A DNA stretch of 23,888 nucleotides from CAZNYN01 sp964577295 (GTDB lineage Bacteria > Synergistota > Synergistia > Synergistales > Synergistaceae): positions 1-23,888 of the forward strand of contig CAZNYN010000028.1 in the NCBI GenBank assembly GCA_964577295.1. Reading direction: 5' to 3'. This document shows, one piece after another, positions 11,947 through 20,300 of this stretch. Position numbers and translations under genes: made by a program. Numbering within the stretch: the stretch's first letter is position 1; each line of letters begins with the position of its first letter. The notes below the pieces were generated by a model. That model did not search any database and was not told the origin of the DNA. It saw only the letters and a program-made list of their open reading frames with translations.

Positions 11947-13137
11947 TTACCATGCTTTTGTGTATATTTCTTCAACGGACTTTACGTCCATTTTTCTCGG
12001 GTTGTTGTTTATAAGACGAGTCTCGTTCATTGCAGATTCCGCCATTCTCTTCACTGCGTCTATGGGTATGCCGAAGTCGCGCAGGCGTGTCTTTACTCCA
12101 ACTTCTTCGCCCAATGCTATCATTGCGTTCAAGGCAGAGCGCGCCGCCTCTTTTGCTGTCATTTTGGGGTCATAGGCTCCCATTGCTTCCGCTACGGGAA
12201 CAAATTTTTCTTCACATCCTTCGAGGTTGTATTCCATTACCCAGCGCAATAGTGCCGTGTTGGCTTCTCCGTGCGGAATGTGGAATTCTCCGCCTAGAGG
12301 ATATCCCATTGCATGAACTCCGGCAGTTCCCGACATGGAGAATGCCATTCCCGCCACCATGCTTCCGTACGCCTGTTTCTCGCGCGCTTCAAGGTCGCTT
12401 CCGTCTTTTACGCACTTGGCAAGGTTTGCGGAGATGGCTCTTATCGCTGTAAGTGCCAAATCCTGAGTGAATGGGTTTGTGCCTAGAGAGAGGTATGCCT
12501 CAACTCCGTGAACAAGAGCGTCCATGCCCGATGCCGCAGTTATCGCGGGAGGCAGTGGCAGTGTCAAGGCTGGGTCTACAAGAGCTATGTCGGCGACTAG
12601 GTTTCCGCTTGATATTCCTTTTTTAGTCTGTTCTTCTTCAAATGAGAATACAGCCACTGCGGATACTTCCGAACCGCTTCCCGCCGTAGTCGGTATCATT
12701 ATTGTGGGGAGTCCGCGGAACGGAACTTTGTCGTTGCCTGTCACGTCAGAGACATTTATTTCGGGATGTTCCGCAAGGACTGCAGCCATTTTGACGAAGT
12801 CCATGGAGCTTCCTCCTCCGAAAGCGACAAGAGCGTCATATTCTCCCTCTCTGATGAATGAGACGGCTTCGTTCAGAAGCTTCACGGGCGGTTCGGGGAG
12901 TACTTTGCCCCAGTGTCCGCATTTTAGTCCCATGTCGTTTACCGCATCCATCATCACCGCAAGGCGCGGGCTTTTTGCCATGCACTTGCCTGTAACGAAG
13001 AGGGGACGTTTTGAGCCTAAGGCTTTTAGTTTTTCAACTGTCTGTCCCGAACATCCCGATGCGAATACTATTTCATGCGGCATACGGAATTTAAAGGGGT
13101 TCATTGATGATGCGTATGGTGCTGTTATCTCTGCCAT
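11947..13137 (-). CDS. Iron-containing alcohol dehydrogenase
   Basis: A 396-residue group III (Fe-ADH) dehydrogenase, full length. NAD-binding motif GGGSSMD is at 107-113 and TTAGSGSEVS at 150-159. Likely metal ligands are D206 and H210 (MDALVHGVE), H275 (GVHAMGYP) and H289 (HIPHG). It would interconvert an alcohol or hydroxy acid and the aldehyde or ketone with NAD(P)H in the cytoplasm. Close relatives include 1,3-propanediol, lactaldehyde, butanol and hydroxybutyrate dehydrogenases, and the sequence alone does not choose among them. The ribosome site GGAGGC lies seven bases upstream. It sits between the prepilin peptidase (30 bp upstream) and the exported nitroreductase. Confidence 0.92.
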   Translation of the reverse strand: MAEITAPYASSMNPFKFRMPHEIVFASGCSGQTVEKLKALGSKRPLFVTGKCMAKSPRLAVMMDAVNDMGLKCGHWGKVLPEPPVKLLNEAVSFIREGEYDALVAFGGGSSMDFVKMAAVLAEHPEINVSDVTGNDKVPFRGLPTIMIPTTAGSGSEVSAVAVFSFEEEQTKKGISSGNLVADIALVDPALTLPLPPAITAASGMDALVHGVEAYLSLGTNPFTQDLALTAIRAISANLAKCVKDGSDLEAREKQAYGSMVAGMAFSMSGTAGVHAMGYPLGGEFHIPHGEANTALLRWVMEYNLEGCEEKFVPVAEAMGAYDPKMTAKEAARSALNAMIALGEEVGVKTRLRDFGIPIDAVKRMAESAMNETRLINNNPRKMDVKSVEEIYTKAW

Positions 13138-13167
13138 TGTGATGCCTCCAATTTTATATAACCGATG

Positions 13168-13950
13168 TCATAAGAACCACGGCCAAGGTACTGCGATGCC
13201 GAATTTGCCGAGAGCATAGGCTCCTCCCGCCATTGCCGCAGCCGCTCCTAATGCGAGAAACGGGCCTAAGGGAACCGAGTCTTTGCGGCTGACTTTTTTT
13301 AGAATAAGCAGAGGAATTACCACAATTCCCCCTGATATGAAGCCGAAGTATAGTGCGGCTACTGTCATTTTCCATCCCAGAAAAGAGCCTACTCCCATCA
13401 TGAGCATGGCGTCTCCGAATCCCATACCTCCGCGGCTTACTAGTATGATTATCATTATAAAGCCAAATCCCAATGCCGCGCCCAAAGCTCCGTCTATTAC
13501 GGCACTTAATCCTCCGGTAAGTCTGAGAACGGCGGCAGTCACAGCCATTGCTATGGCCCATGAATCATAGATGTAGCCGCACTCTATGTCGGTGAGGGCA
13601 TGGAAGAGCAGAAACGGGAGCATTAAAGAGGCGAAGAGCAGTTCGTATGAGAAGCCGAAGCGCAGGAAGAAGAAGGCTGCAAAAACGCCCAGAACTACTT
13701 CCGCCGCAATGTGGCGTATTGGTATCTTAGCTTTGCAGGAGCGGCATCTGCCTCCGAGAACTATGTAGGATATTACGGGGATTAAGTCGGGAGAGGTAAG
13801 CACTCTGCCGCATGAATCGCATACGGAGCGCTCACTGCCCCACCATTTTTTTTCGCTTACCGTCCTCATAGCGGCAGCGTTTATAAAGGAGCCTATGATC
13901 GCTCCCATCCAAAAGGCGCAGAAGGCATATATTCTCATCATATTTTCCAT
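13168..13950 (-). CDS. pilD: Type IV prepilin peptidase / N-methyltransferase
   Basis: A 260-residue polytopic membrane aspartyl protease. The N-terminal cytoplasmic loop has two zinc-type pairs, C44/C47 and C69/C72. Catalytic aspartates are D121 (TDIECGYIYD) and D180 in the GFGD motif; about eight hydrophobic segments surround them. It cleaves prepilin leaders after the glycine and methylates the new N-terminus. It probably serves the prepilins encoded at 21944 onward, though these are 8 kb away on the other strand. Start 13950 is supported by GAGGTG upstream; ATG codons at residues 4 and 5 are alternatives. It is divergent from the tautomerase gene. Confidence 0.93.
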   Translation of the reverse strand: MENMMRIYAFCAFWMGAIIGSFINAAAMRTVSEKKWWGSERSVCDSCGRVLTSPDLIPVISYIVLGGRCRSCKAKIPIRHIAAEVVLGVFAAFFFLRFGFSYELLFASLMLPFLLFHALTDIECGYIYDSWAIAMAVTAAVLRLTGGLSAVIDGALGAALGFGFIMIIILVSRGGMGFGDAMLMMGVGSFLGWKMTVAALYFGFISGGIVVIPLLILKKVSRKDSVPLGPFLALGAAAAMAGGAYALGKFGIAVPWPWFL

Positions 13951-14026
13951 ATCGACACCTCACGCAAATGAGCTAAAATAGCTGTGTAATTTATACAATT
14001 TTATACCAATAACAGGAGATGAGACT

Positions 14027-14236
14027 ATGCCTATCGTAGTTGTTAATATTAAAGAGGGACGTACCCTCGACCAGAAACGCGCTATGGTGACAAAGATGAC
14101 GGAAGTCCTCTGCGAGACTATGGAAGTCAAGGAAACATCCGTGCGCATTATTATCAATGAGATGAAGAACGATAATTTTGCGATAGCGGGCACGTTGGTC
14201 TGCGACAACCCCGCCGCTCAGGTCAAAAAAGCGTAA
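14027..14236 (+). CDS. 4-oxalocrotonate tautomerase family protein
   Basis: A 69-residue protein of the tautomerase superfamily. After removal of Met the catalytic Pro1 is exposed (PIVVVNI). R11, R39 and an aromatic F50 sit at the positions known from 4-oxalocrotonate tautomerase, so it is probably active. It would work as an oligomer of small subunits and ketonise enols. The natural substrate is unknown, because no aromatic-degradation genes are nearby. The ATG has AGGAGATG eight bases upstream. It is a single-gene unit, divergent from pilD and convergent with the acyltransferase. Confidence 0.9.
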   Translation: MPIVVVNIKEGRTLDQKRAMVTKMTEVLCETMEVKETSVRIIINEMKNDNFAIAGTLVCDNPAAQVKKA

Positions 14237-14285
14237 AAAATTTCCCTTTTTCGGGCATTCTATTCCGTCTGAAAAGGGGAATTTT
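14237..14285. terminator. Bidirectional terminator between tautomerase and acyltransferase
   Basis: The arms 14237-14250 and 14272-14285 pair over 14 bp with one G-U. Both strands finish in T-runs (six T on the minus strand, four on the plus strand). It lies between two convergent genes and overlaps the acyltransferase stop codon. Confidence 0.8.
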
Positions 14286-15144
14286 AATCTCCCGTAAGTT
14301 CTCTGAATCTCCTGTGCTGCCAGAGCCACTGCCCCGGTGCGCGCAGTATCATGCGTTCCAGAGTTTTATTAACTCTGATTGTAGTCTCCCTTATGGTGCT
14401 CTCCCTGTCTGCAAGTTTCACCCATTCTACGGGAGCATCGATTATAATTTTAAATTTAAACGGTGCTATGCGGATGTTCTGTATCGGTATTATCGGAGCA
14501 CCTGTAAGGTAGGCGAAAACAGCCGCACCCACAACAGTACCAGTAACCTGACCGAAGAACGGCACTTTTATGCCCTCGTTTTCCGCGTGCTGATCCGACA
14601 AAAGCCCAATCATTCCGTTTTTGCGCAGAAGTGATATTACTTTTGTCATAGACTCTTCCTTGCCCAATATTTTAAGTCCGGAGACGGCTCTGAGCTCCGA
14701 TATGAGCTCTTTTTGCACGGGGCTGTCAGAGTGGCGCGCTATCCCTGTGCCTCCATAGTTATAGCCCATCCAGGCCGCGGCGTGCTCCCAGTTGCCGATA
14801 TGACCGGAAAGACCTATTATCCCCTTGCCGTTTTTCAGTGCTTTATCGACATATTCCATTCCCTCATAGCTGACAACCCACTTGTTTATAAGAGATGGGT
14901 CTTTGTGCCATGCCATGAGCTCCATTCCCGTCCAAACCATGGACTCGTAGGATTGGGACAGCAATCTGTTAAGCTCTTCCTCGCTCTTGTCGGGGAATAC
15001 TATTTTCATATTATTCAATGCAACGGTTTTGCGGACGGAGGCAAGTTTGAGAATGCCCGAGAGGGAGGATGCCATAATATTTGCCGCAGTACCGGGTTTT
15101 ATCATATCCGCGAATTTTAAAAACGCGCTTACTCTCTTATACAA
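14284..15144 (-). CDS. Lysophospholipid/lipid A acyltransferase (LpxL/HtrB family)
   Basis: A membrane-anchored acyltransferase that adds a secondary acyl chain to lipid A or a related phospholipid. The catalytic HX4E motif HIGNWE is near residues 115-120, with family blocks LLSDQHAENEG and VPFFG further on. I place the start at a TTG (15144) because GGAGG lies eight bases upstream; this gives 286 residues and the usual N-terminal hydrophobic region. The frame stays open to a GTG at 15234 (316 residues), but that codon has no ribosome site and overlaps a promoter-like -35. An outer-membrane (diderm) cell envelope is implied. It is a single-gene unit, divergent from ridA. Confidence 0.88.
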   Translation of the reverse strand: MYKRVSAFLKFADMIKPGTAANIMASSLSGILKLASVRKTVALNNMKIVFPDKSEEELNRLLSQSYESMVWTGMELMAWHKDPSLINKWVVSYEGMEYVDKALKNGKGIIGLSGHIGNWEHAAAWMGYNYGGTGIARHSDSPVQKELISELRAVSGLKILGKEESMTKVISLLRKNGMIGLLSDQHAENEGIKVPFFGQVTGTVVGAAVFAYLTGAPIIPIQNIRIAPFKFKIIIDAPVEWVKLADRESTIRETTIRVNKTLERMILRAPGQWLWQHRRFRELTGD

Positions 15145-15204
15145 AAATGACGCCTCCGTTTCATCCCCGCTCTTTAATTCTCCGCTGAAGACAGATACAA
15201 TAAT

Positions 15205-15258
15205 AACATAAAAAATAGGTATGACTGCTGTCACAGGAGGGCAGGGATAGTGTAGAAT
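15205..15258. promoter_or_regulatory. Back-to-back promoters for acyltransferase and ridA
   Basis: On the minus strand GTGACA (15229-15234) and TATGTT (15205-15210) are 18 bp apart. On the plus strand GTCACA (15230-15235) and TAGAAT (15253-15258) are 17 bp apart. The two -35 elements overlap almost completely, so polymerases would compete. Both give leaders of about 50 nt. The matches are moderate. Confidence 0.4.
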
Positions 15259-15314
15259 ATTGCCATGCAGAATTGCACAAATTTTCCAATATAAAGCACG
15301 GGAGGAATTTCACT

Positions 15315-15695
15315 ATGAAAGAAGTTGTAAGCACAGTAAACGCACCGGCGGCAATAGGGCCGTACTCACAGGCAATAAAAGCAGGCGGATTCCTCTACTT
15401 GTCGGGACAGATCCCCCTCGATCCCGCCACAATGACTGTCGTTCCGGGATGTGTTCAGTGCCAGACGGAACAGGCACTCAAGAATATGAAGGCCGTACTT
15501 GAAAGCCAGGGACTCACCTTCGCCGATGTCGTAAAGACGACGGTATTCATCAAGGATATGAACGAGTTTGGCAAGATTAACGAAACATACGCGAAATATT
15601 TTACAGAAAACGCACCCGCACGCTCATGTGTCGAAGTCGCAAGACTTCCCAAAGATGTTCTCGTGGAGATAGAGGCTGTAGCTCTGCTCAAGTAG
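15315..15695 (+). CDS. ridA: RidA family reactive enamine/imine deaminase
   Basis: A 126-residue YjgF/YER057c/UK114 protein, standard length. Signature residues are present: IGPYSQA near the start, R103 (APARSCVEV), which binds the carboxylate, and E120 (VEIEAVA). It hydrolyses 2-aminoacrylate and other reactive enamines formed by PLP enzymes, releasing ammonia and a keto acid. The ATG at 15315 follows GGGAGGAATTTC, so the ATG 42 bp upstream is unlikely. The neighbour downstream is an aminohydrolase, so the pair may act in nitrogen compound breakdown. Confidence 0.95.
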   Translation: MKEVVSTVNAPAAIGPYSQAIKAGGFLYLSGQIPLDPATMTVVPGCVQCQTEQALKNMKAVLESQGLTFADVVKTTVFIKDMNEFGKINETYAKYFTENAPARSCVEVARLPKDVLVEIEAVALLK

Positions 15696-15730
15696 CTTGT
15701 ACAGAGGTGCGCAATTTTCGTGCTGTATGG

Positions 15731-15781
15731 ACGGCGGGAGACTCGACGGCTGAGATGCTGCCGTTCTTTCTGCCGTTTTTT
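15731..15781 (+). terminator. Branched hairpin with T-run between ridA and ssnA
   Basis: ACGGC at 15731-15735 can pair with GCCGT at 15772-15776 and the stem extends by several G-U-containing pairs; a second ACGGC/GCCGT hairpin fits inside. Six T residues follow (15776-15781). It is 35 bp after the ridA stop. As no promoter is visible between it and ssnA, it may be a partial terminator. Confidence 0.5.
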
Positions 15782-15805
15782 CATTAGTGAGAAGGAGGAA
15801 TGTAT

Positions 15806-17134
15806 ATGTTGCTGATTGGAAACGGAAAGCTTGTGACAAGAGATAAAAACAGACCTTTTATCGCTGACGGCTGTGTGGCTGTCGGGGGAACTGCAATCAG
15901 GATGGTCGGCACTACTTCCGAAGTACGCGCAAAGTACCCGACTGCCGAGTTTATAGACGCCAAGGGCGGGATTATCATGCCAGGATTTATAAACTCCCAC
16001 ATGCACTTTTACAGCACCTTCTCAAGAGGCTTCACCCCTCCGGGAGACCCTTCACAGAATTTCGGCGAGGTGCTGGAACGCCTCTGGTGGAAGCTTGATA
16101 AGGCTCTGACTCTTAAAGACACCTATTACAGCACTATGACAGCTCTCGTAGACGCCATAAAGTGCGGCTGCACAACAATAATAGACCACCATGCAAGCCC
16201 GAACTCCGTTACGGACAGCTTATCAGTGATAGCGGATGCCACGGCGGAAGCGGGAATACGCGCATCCCTCTGCTACGAAGTCTCGGACAGGGACGGGGAG
16301 AAAATCGCCTACGAAGGAATAAAGGAGAATATCCGCTTCATAGACTGGGCGAAGAAGGAGAATAACCCTATGATATCGGGCAAGTTCGGACTTCACGCGT
16401 CCTTTACCATAGGCGACATCACTCTTGCAAAGTGCCGCGAGGCAATGGGCGACAGAGATGCGGGCTACCATGTCCATGTCGCGGAAGGCCCTGCGGACGA
16501 GAAAGAGTGCGAGGCGAACCACGGCAAGAGAATCGCGGAGCGTTTCAGAGAGTACGGAGTGACGGGCCCCAACTCCATATTTGTCCACTGCATACACATA
16601 AATGACGAAGAGAGAAGAATATTGGCGGAAACATCCACCGCAGTCGTCCATAACCCCGAATCGAATATGGGCAATGCGGTAGGAGCTGCAGATATACCAA
16701 AGTTATTTGAAGAGGGAGTGACAGTCGGGCTAGGGACGGACGGCTATGTCTGCGATATGCTGCAGTCCTACAAAATAGGCAACGCCCTCTGCAAACATTC
16801 AAAAGCTCACCCCAATGTCGGATGGTGCGAACTGCCGACCATGCTCTTTGACAACAACGCCGCAATTGCGGAGCGCTGCTTCCCCGTCAGGCTGGGCAGA
16901 ATAGCGGACGGCTTCGCCGCGGATATCGTAGTGCTGGACTACATGCCGCCTACGGCTCTGAGCGAAAAAAATATAAACGGACATCTGCTCTTCGGAGCAT
17001 CTGGGCGCGCAGTGGTAACGACTGTTGCAAACGGCAAAGTCCTTATGAAAGACCGCAAGCTTACAACTCTGAACGCGGAAGAGATATATGCGAAGGCAAG
17101 AGAGCACGCAGCAGAGGTCTGGAAGAGAATCTGA
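15806..17134 (+). CDS. ssnA: SsnA-type amidohydrolase (putative aminohydrolase)
   Basis: A 442-residue TIM-barrel metallo-amidohydrolase. Metal-site residues are H65 and H67 (SHMHF), H224 region (HVHVAE), H261/H264 and D312 (GLGTDG). FINSHMHFYSTFSRG, LWWKLDKAL, CTTIIDHHASP and the SNMGN block follow the pattern I know from E. coli SsnA, a protein found with selenium-dependent molybdenum hydroxylases and purine catabolism; its exact substrate is unproved. I chose the second ATG (15806), because GGAGGA ends directly at the first ATG (15800) and is correctly spaced only for the second. It follows ridA across a hairpin and ends at its own terminator. Guanine deaminase or atrazine chlorohydrolase-like annotation is the alternative. 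Confidence 0.88.
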   Translation: MLLIGNGKLVTRDKNRPFIADGCVAVGGTAIRMVGTTSEVRAKYPTAEFIDAKGGIIMPGFINSHMHFYSTFSRGFTPPGDPSQNFGEVLERLWWKLDKALTLKDTYYSTMTALVDAIKCGCTTIIDHHASPNSVTDSLSVIADATAEAGIRASLCYEVSDRDGEKIAYEGIKENIRFIDWAKKENNPMISGKFGLHASFTIGDITLAKCREAMGDRDAGYHVHVAEGPADEKECEANHGKRIAERFREYGVTGPNSIFVHCIHINDEERRILAETSTAVVHNPESNMGNAVGAADIPKLFEEGVTVGLGTDGYVCDMLQSYKIGNALCKHSKAHPNVGWCELPTMLFDNNAAIAERCFPVRLGRIADGFAADIVVLDYMPPTALSEKNINGHLLFGASGRAVVTTVANGKVLMKDRKLTTLNAEEIYAKAREHAAEVWKRI

Positions 17135-17167
17135 TACGGCAGACAATAAAGTCATAAAACGCAATTA

Positions 17168-17191
17168 AGAGGCTGATTTCAGCCTCTTTTT
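17168..17191 (+). terminator. Intrinsic terminator after ssnA
   Basis: A perfect 8-bp stem AGAGGCTG/CAGCCTCT (17168-17175 with 17180-17187) has a 4-nt loop and is followed by five T residues. Confidence 0.88.
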
Positions 17192-17307
17192 GCTTATCCT
17201 AAACCGGACTGTGCAAAACACGTATCAGAACGCCTTTATACAGTGTTTTCAGACAAAAAACGAGTTTTCATGCAGCTGATTGGTGTAATGCAAAATACAG
17301 GCGAATG

Positions 17308-17316
17308 TGATATTAT
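17308..17316 (+). promoter_or_regulatory. Extended -10 promoter candidate for the GGDEF/EAL gene
   Basis: TGATATTAT at 17308-17316 is a TGn-extended -10 with a weak -35 (ATGCAA) 17 bp upstream. The leader would be about 75 nt, AT-rich, with a GAGAGGA ribosome site before the ATG. The 17192-17307 stretch upstream holds no other feature I can support. Confidence 0.45.
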
Positions 17317-17396
17317 TCTGCGTAAGCAATTATTTTATTTTTTATTTTTCAAAGGCATATTAACCAAAGAACAAATCTTCGAGAGGATACAGCCTA

Positions 17397-20300
17397 ATGC
17401 ATGATAAAAATATGAAAATTGTAAATAACACATTCTACCTTGTTACCGCATCGGTTTTGCTTTTAATCTGCATTATCGCGGTTACAAGCTACGACTACAA
17501 CAATGTCAAAAAAAGAACCGTCAGAAGAACGGAAGCGGTGCTTACCGCATCAAGCCGCGAGCAGAGCACTCTTTTTATGGAGAAGACAGACGGTAAGTAT
17601 AAATTGCTCAGAACAGCTGCGGAGGCAATTGCGGAGCACCATTTTGACAGGGAAGACAGATACAAAGTCGCATCATGGCTCCTTCGCGATGCCGGTTTTT
17701 ACTCTGTGGGCGTATCGGACACAAATGGACATGCCGTATTAAGCAGCGGAGAAAAAAATAATATATCGGACAGAAAATACTTCAAGGATAATATGGCAGG
17801 CAAAAACGCCATAGAGAGAGTGGACGGAACGCTTGCCGACAGAGGCGGCATCTTTGTCATCTCTGTTCCAATAGTCAAAAATACAGCAATAGTGGGGGCG
17901 CTTTTCGGAGTCTATGACGAAAAGAAGTTCTCCTCCTTGCTCATACAGCAGGCTTATAAGACAAGTGGCTACTCTTTTATATGCTCAGGAACGGGAGAGA
18001 TCATTGTCTCTACACGTCACAGAAGTTCCATCTGGGGCAAGAAAGAGGGAAACAATGCCGACAAAAACAACTTTATTAAACTTCTAAGCTACGTTCCCGG
18101 CAATAAAAATGCCGTACAAACTCTAAGGGGCGATTTTGCGCAAAAACGTGACGGAGTACTCCGCTACAAGCTTGATGACGGAGTGGACAGGACGGCGTTC
18201 TACCACTCTCTCGGAATAAACGACTGGTATATATTCTCCGTTGTTACCAACAATGTCATAGAGGCGAACATCGCGGAAGACCTAGCTCAGTCTCGTCACA
18301 TATATGCAATTATAATTATAACTGCGGCGCTGCTCATGCTTATGGTAGTTTTAATAGAAAAAAAGAGCATGAACCAGATTATCGAGGACAGAGAAAGAAT
18401 AAAAGTCAGCGAAGAAGAGTATCGAATAGCCTCGGAACACAGCGGAAAGTCGATGCTGCGCTATGACATCAAGGAAAACAGACTTATAACCACACCAAAA
18501 CTTATAGAGCGGTACGGACTGGCTCCGGTATATGAAAATTTTCCCTACTCAATGTTTGACAACGGCTCTATTGCCCCCGAGTCTCTCGACGCGGTAAAAA
18601 AATTCTACAACGACATTATAGGCGGCAAACAGCACGGCTGCCTTGACGAAATCTCCCTTTTCTTCCCCCAAATAGGCTCTTTCAGGTGGTACACACACGA
18701 ATTTACTACCATATTCGATGAAAGCGGAAAGCCTGCTCACGCAATAATTACATTTTCAGACATTACTGAGAAAGTGGAGAAGGAAAGAACTTACAAACAG
18801 TGGAGAGAGTATATAGACACTATTGGCAGCAATAAGGCCGCTTTCTTCTGCCACGACCTGACAAATGACGTAGTTCTCGAAGAGGATGACTGGTGGGGAG
18901 AGTACAACGTATTTTCATTTGATGGGCATAAGAATTTTAACGAAAGAACAAAAGAGTTTGCGGAAAGATATGTTCACCCTGATGACAGGGTACAATACGT
19001 TAATTTTTTAAATAAAGAGAGACTAATATCAGAGTTTCACCACGGAACAACAAACGGCTTTACAGATTTTCGCGCCGATTACGGAGGAAGGCGCTATAAG
19101 TGGCTTAGAATCTCCTGCCAACTGATAGAGGACACTGCAAAATCCGCAATAAGGGCATCACTCTTCTTTCAGGACATTGACGAACAGAAACGCAGAGAGC
19201 TGGAGATCATAGAAAGAGCTCAGCTCGACCCTCTGACAAAAGTTCTTAACAGAGAAGCCTTTGTTAAAAAAATAGAAGCCCTGATAGCAAGGAGCTCCGA
19301 TATAACACGCCATGCCCTTATTATGATAGACCTTGATAAATTTAAAGCGGTTAACGACACTCTGGGTCATGCGGCGGGGGATGAAGTTCTCACAGAACTC
19401 ACTAACAGGCTCAAATCAATGATGAGAGCGGACGATCTTGTCGGCAGAATAGGCGGAGACGAATTTATAGTCTGTCTGAAGGACATACCGTACGTTGCAG
19501 TAATAGAAAAGAGGGCGAAGCAGATATGCGAGATTCTGCACAAAAAAGTTGACAGCAGGATATTCATATCGGCAAGCCTGGGTATATCTTTATATCCGAA
19601 AGACGGCAAGACGGCATCCGAGCTTTACGAGAAGGCGGACATAGCTCTCTACTACACAAAGGCGGCGGGAAAAGACAGCTACACCTTCTATGAAGATGGC
19701 ATGAGCCTTGAACACACACAGCCTCAGACCAAAAACCTGCCTGTGCCGGCAGAGAAAATTCACTCACAGAGGAAAAAAATATTAATTGCCGACGATTCGA
19801 GCATAGACCGCATGATAATATCTCACATTTTCGAAAAAGAGATGGACATCATAGAAGCGTCTGACGCCACGGACGCACTGCGCAGAATGAGGATTCACGG
19901 CGCGTCTCTTTCCCTCGTCATTCTAGACTATATAATGCCCGATATGAGCGCTTTCGAAGTGCTTGATGTAATAAACGGAGATCCCGAGTTTTCTCAGGTA
20001 CCTGTAATAATTGTCAGCGCAGACAGCAAGCAGGAAAACATTATGAGCGCCATAGAGCACGGAGCCGCCGACTTCCTGACAAAACCGCTTGACGCCAAGC
20101 TCATTACTCTCAAAGTCAACAGTGCTATTATGAAGAGAGAAAACGACGAGCTCCGCATCCAGAACAGCTATCTGCAGCTTCAGAGCAGAGAGGAACAAAG
20201 ATACAGAAAAGTCCTAGAGAGCACGGAAACTATCGTAATTGAATACGATTTAGGAACATCTACCACAATATACGACCCAATGATATCAAAAATTCTTTCC

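Noticed and set aside
15273..15314. Longer RidA start at 15273
   Set aside because: The extra 14 residues cover the leader and the ribosome site; family members start close to the 15315 ATG.
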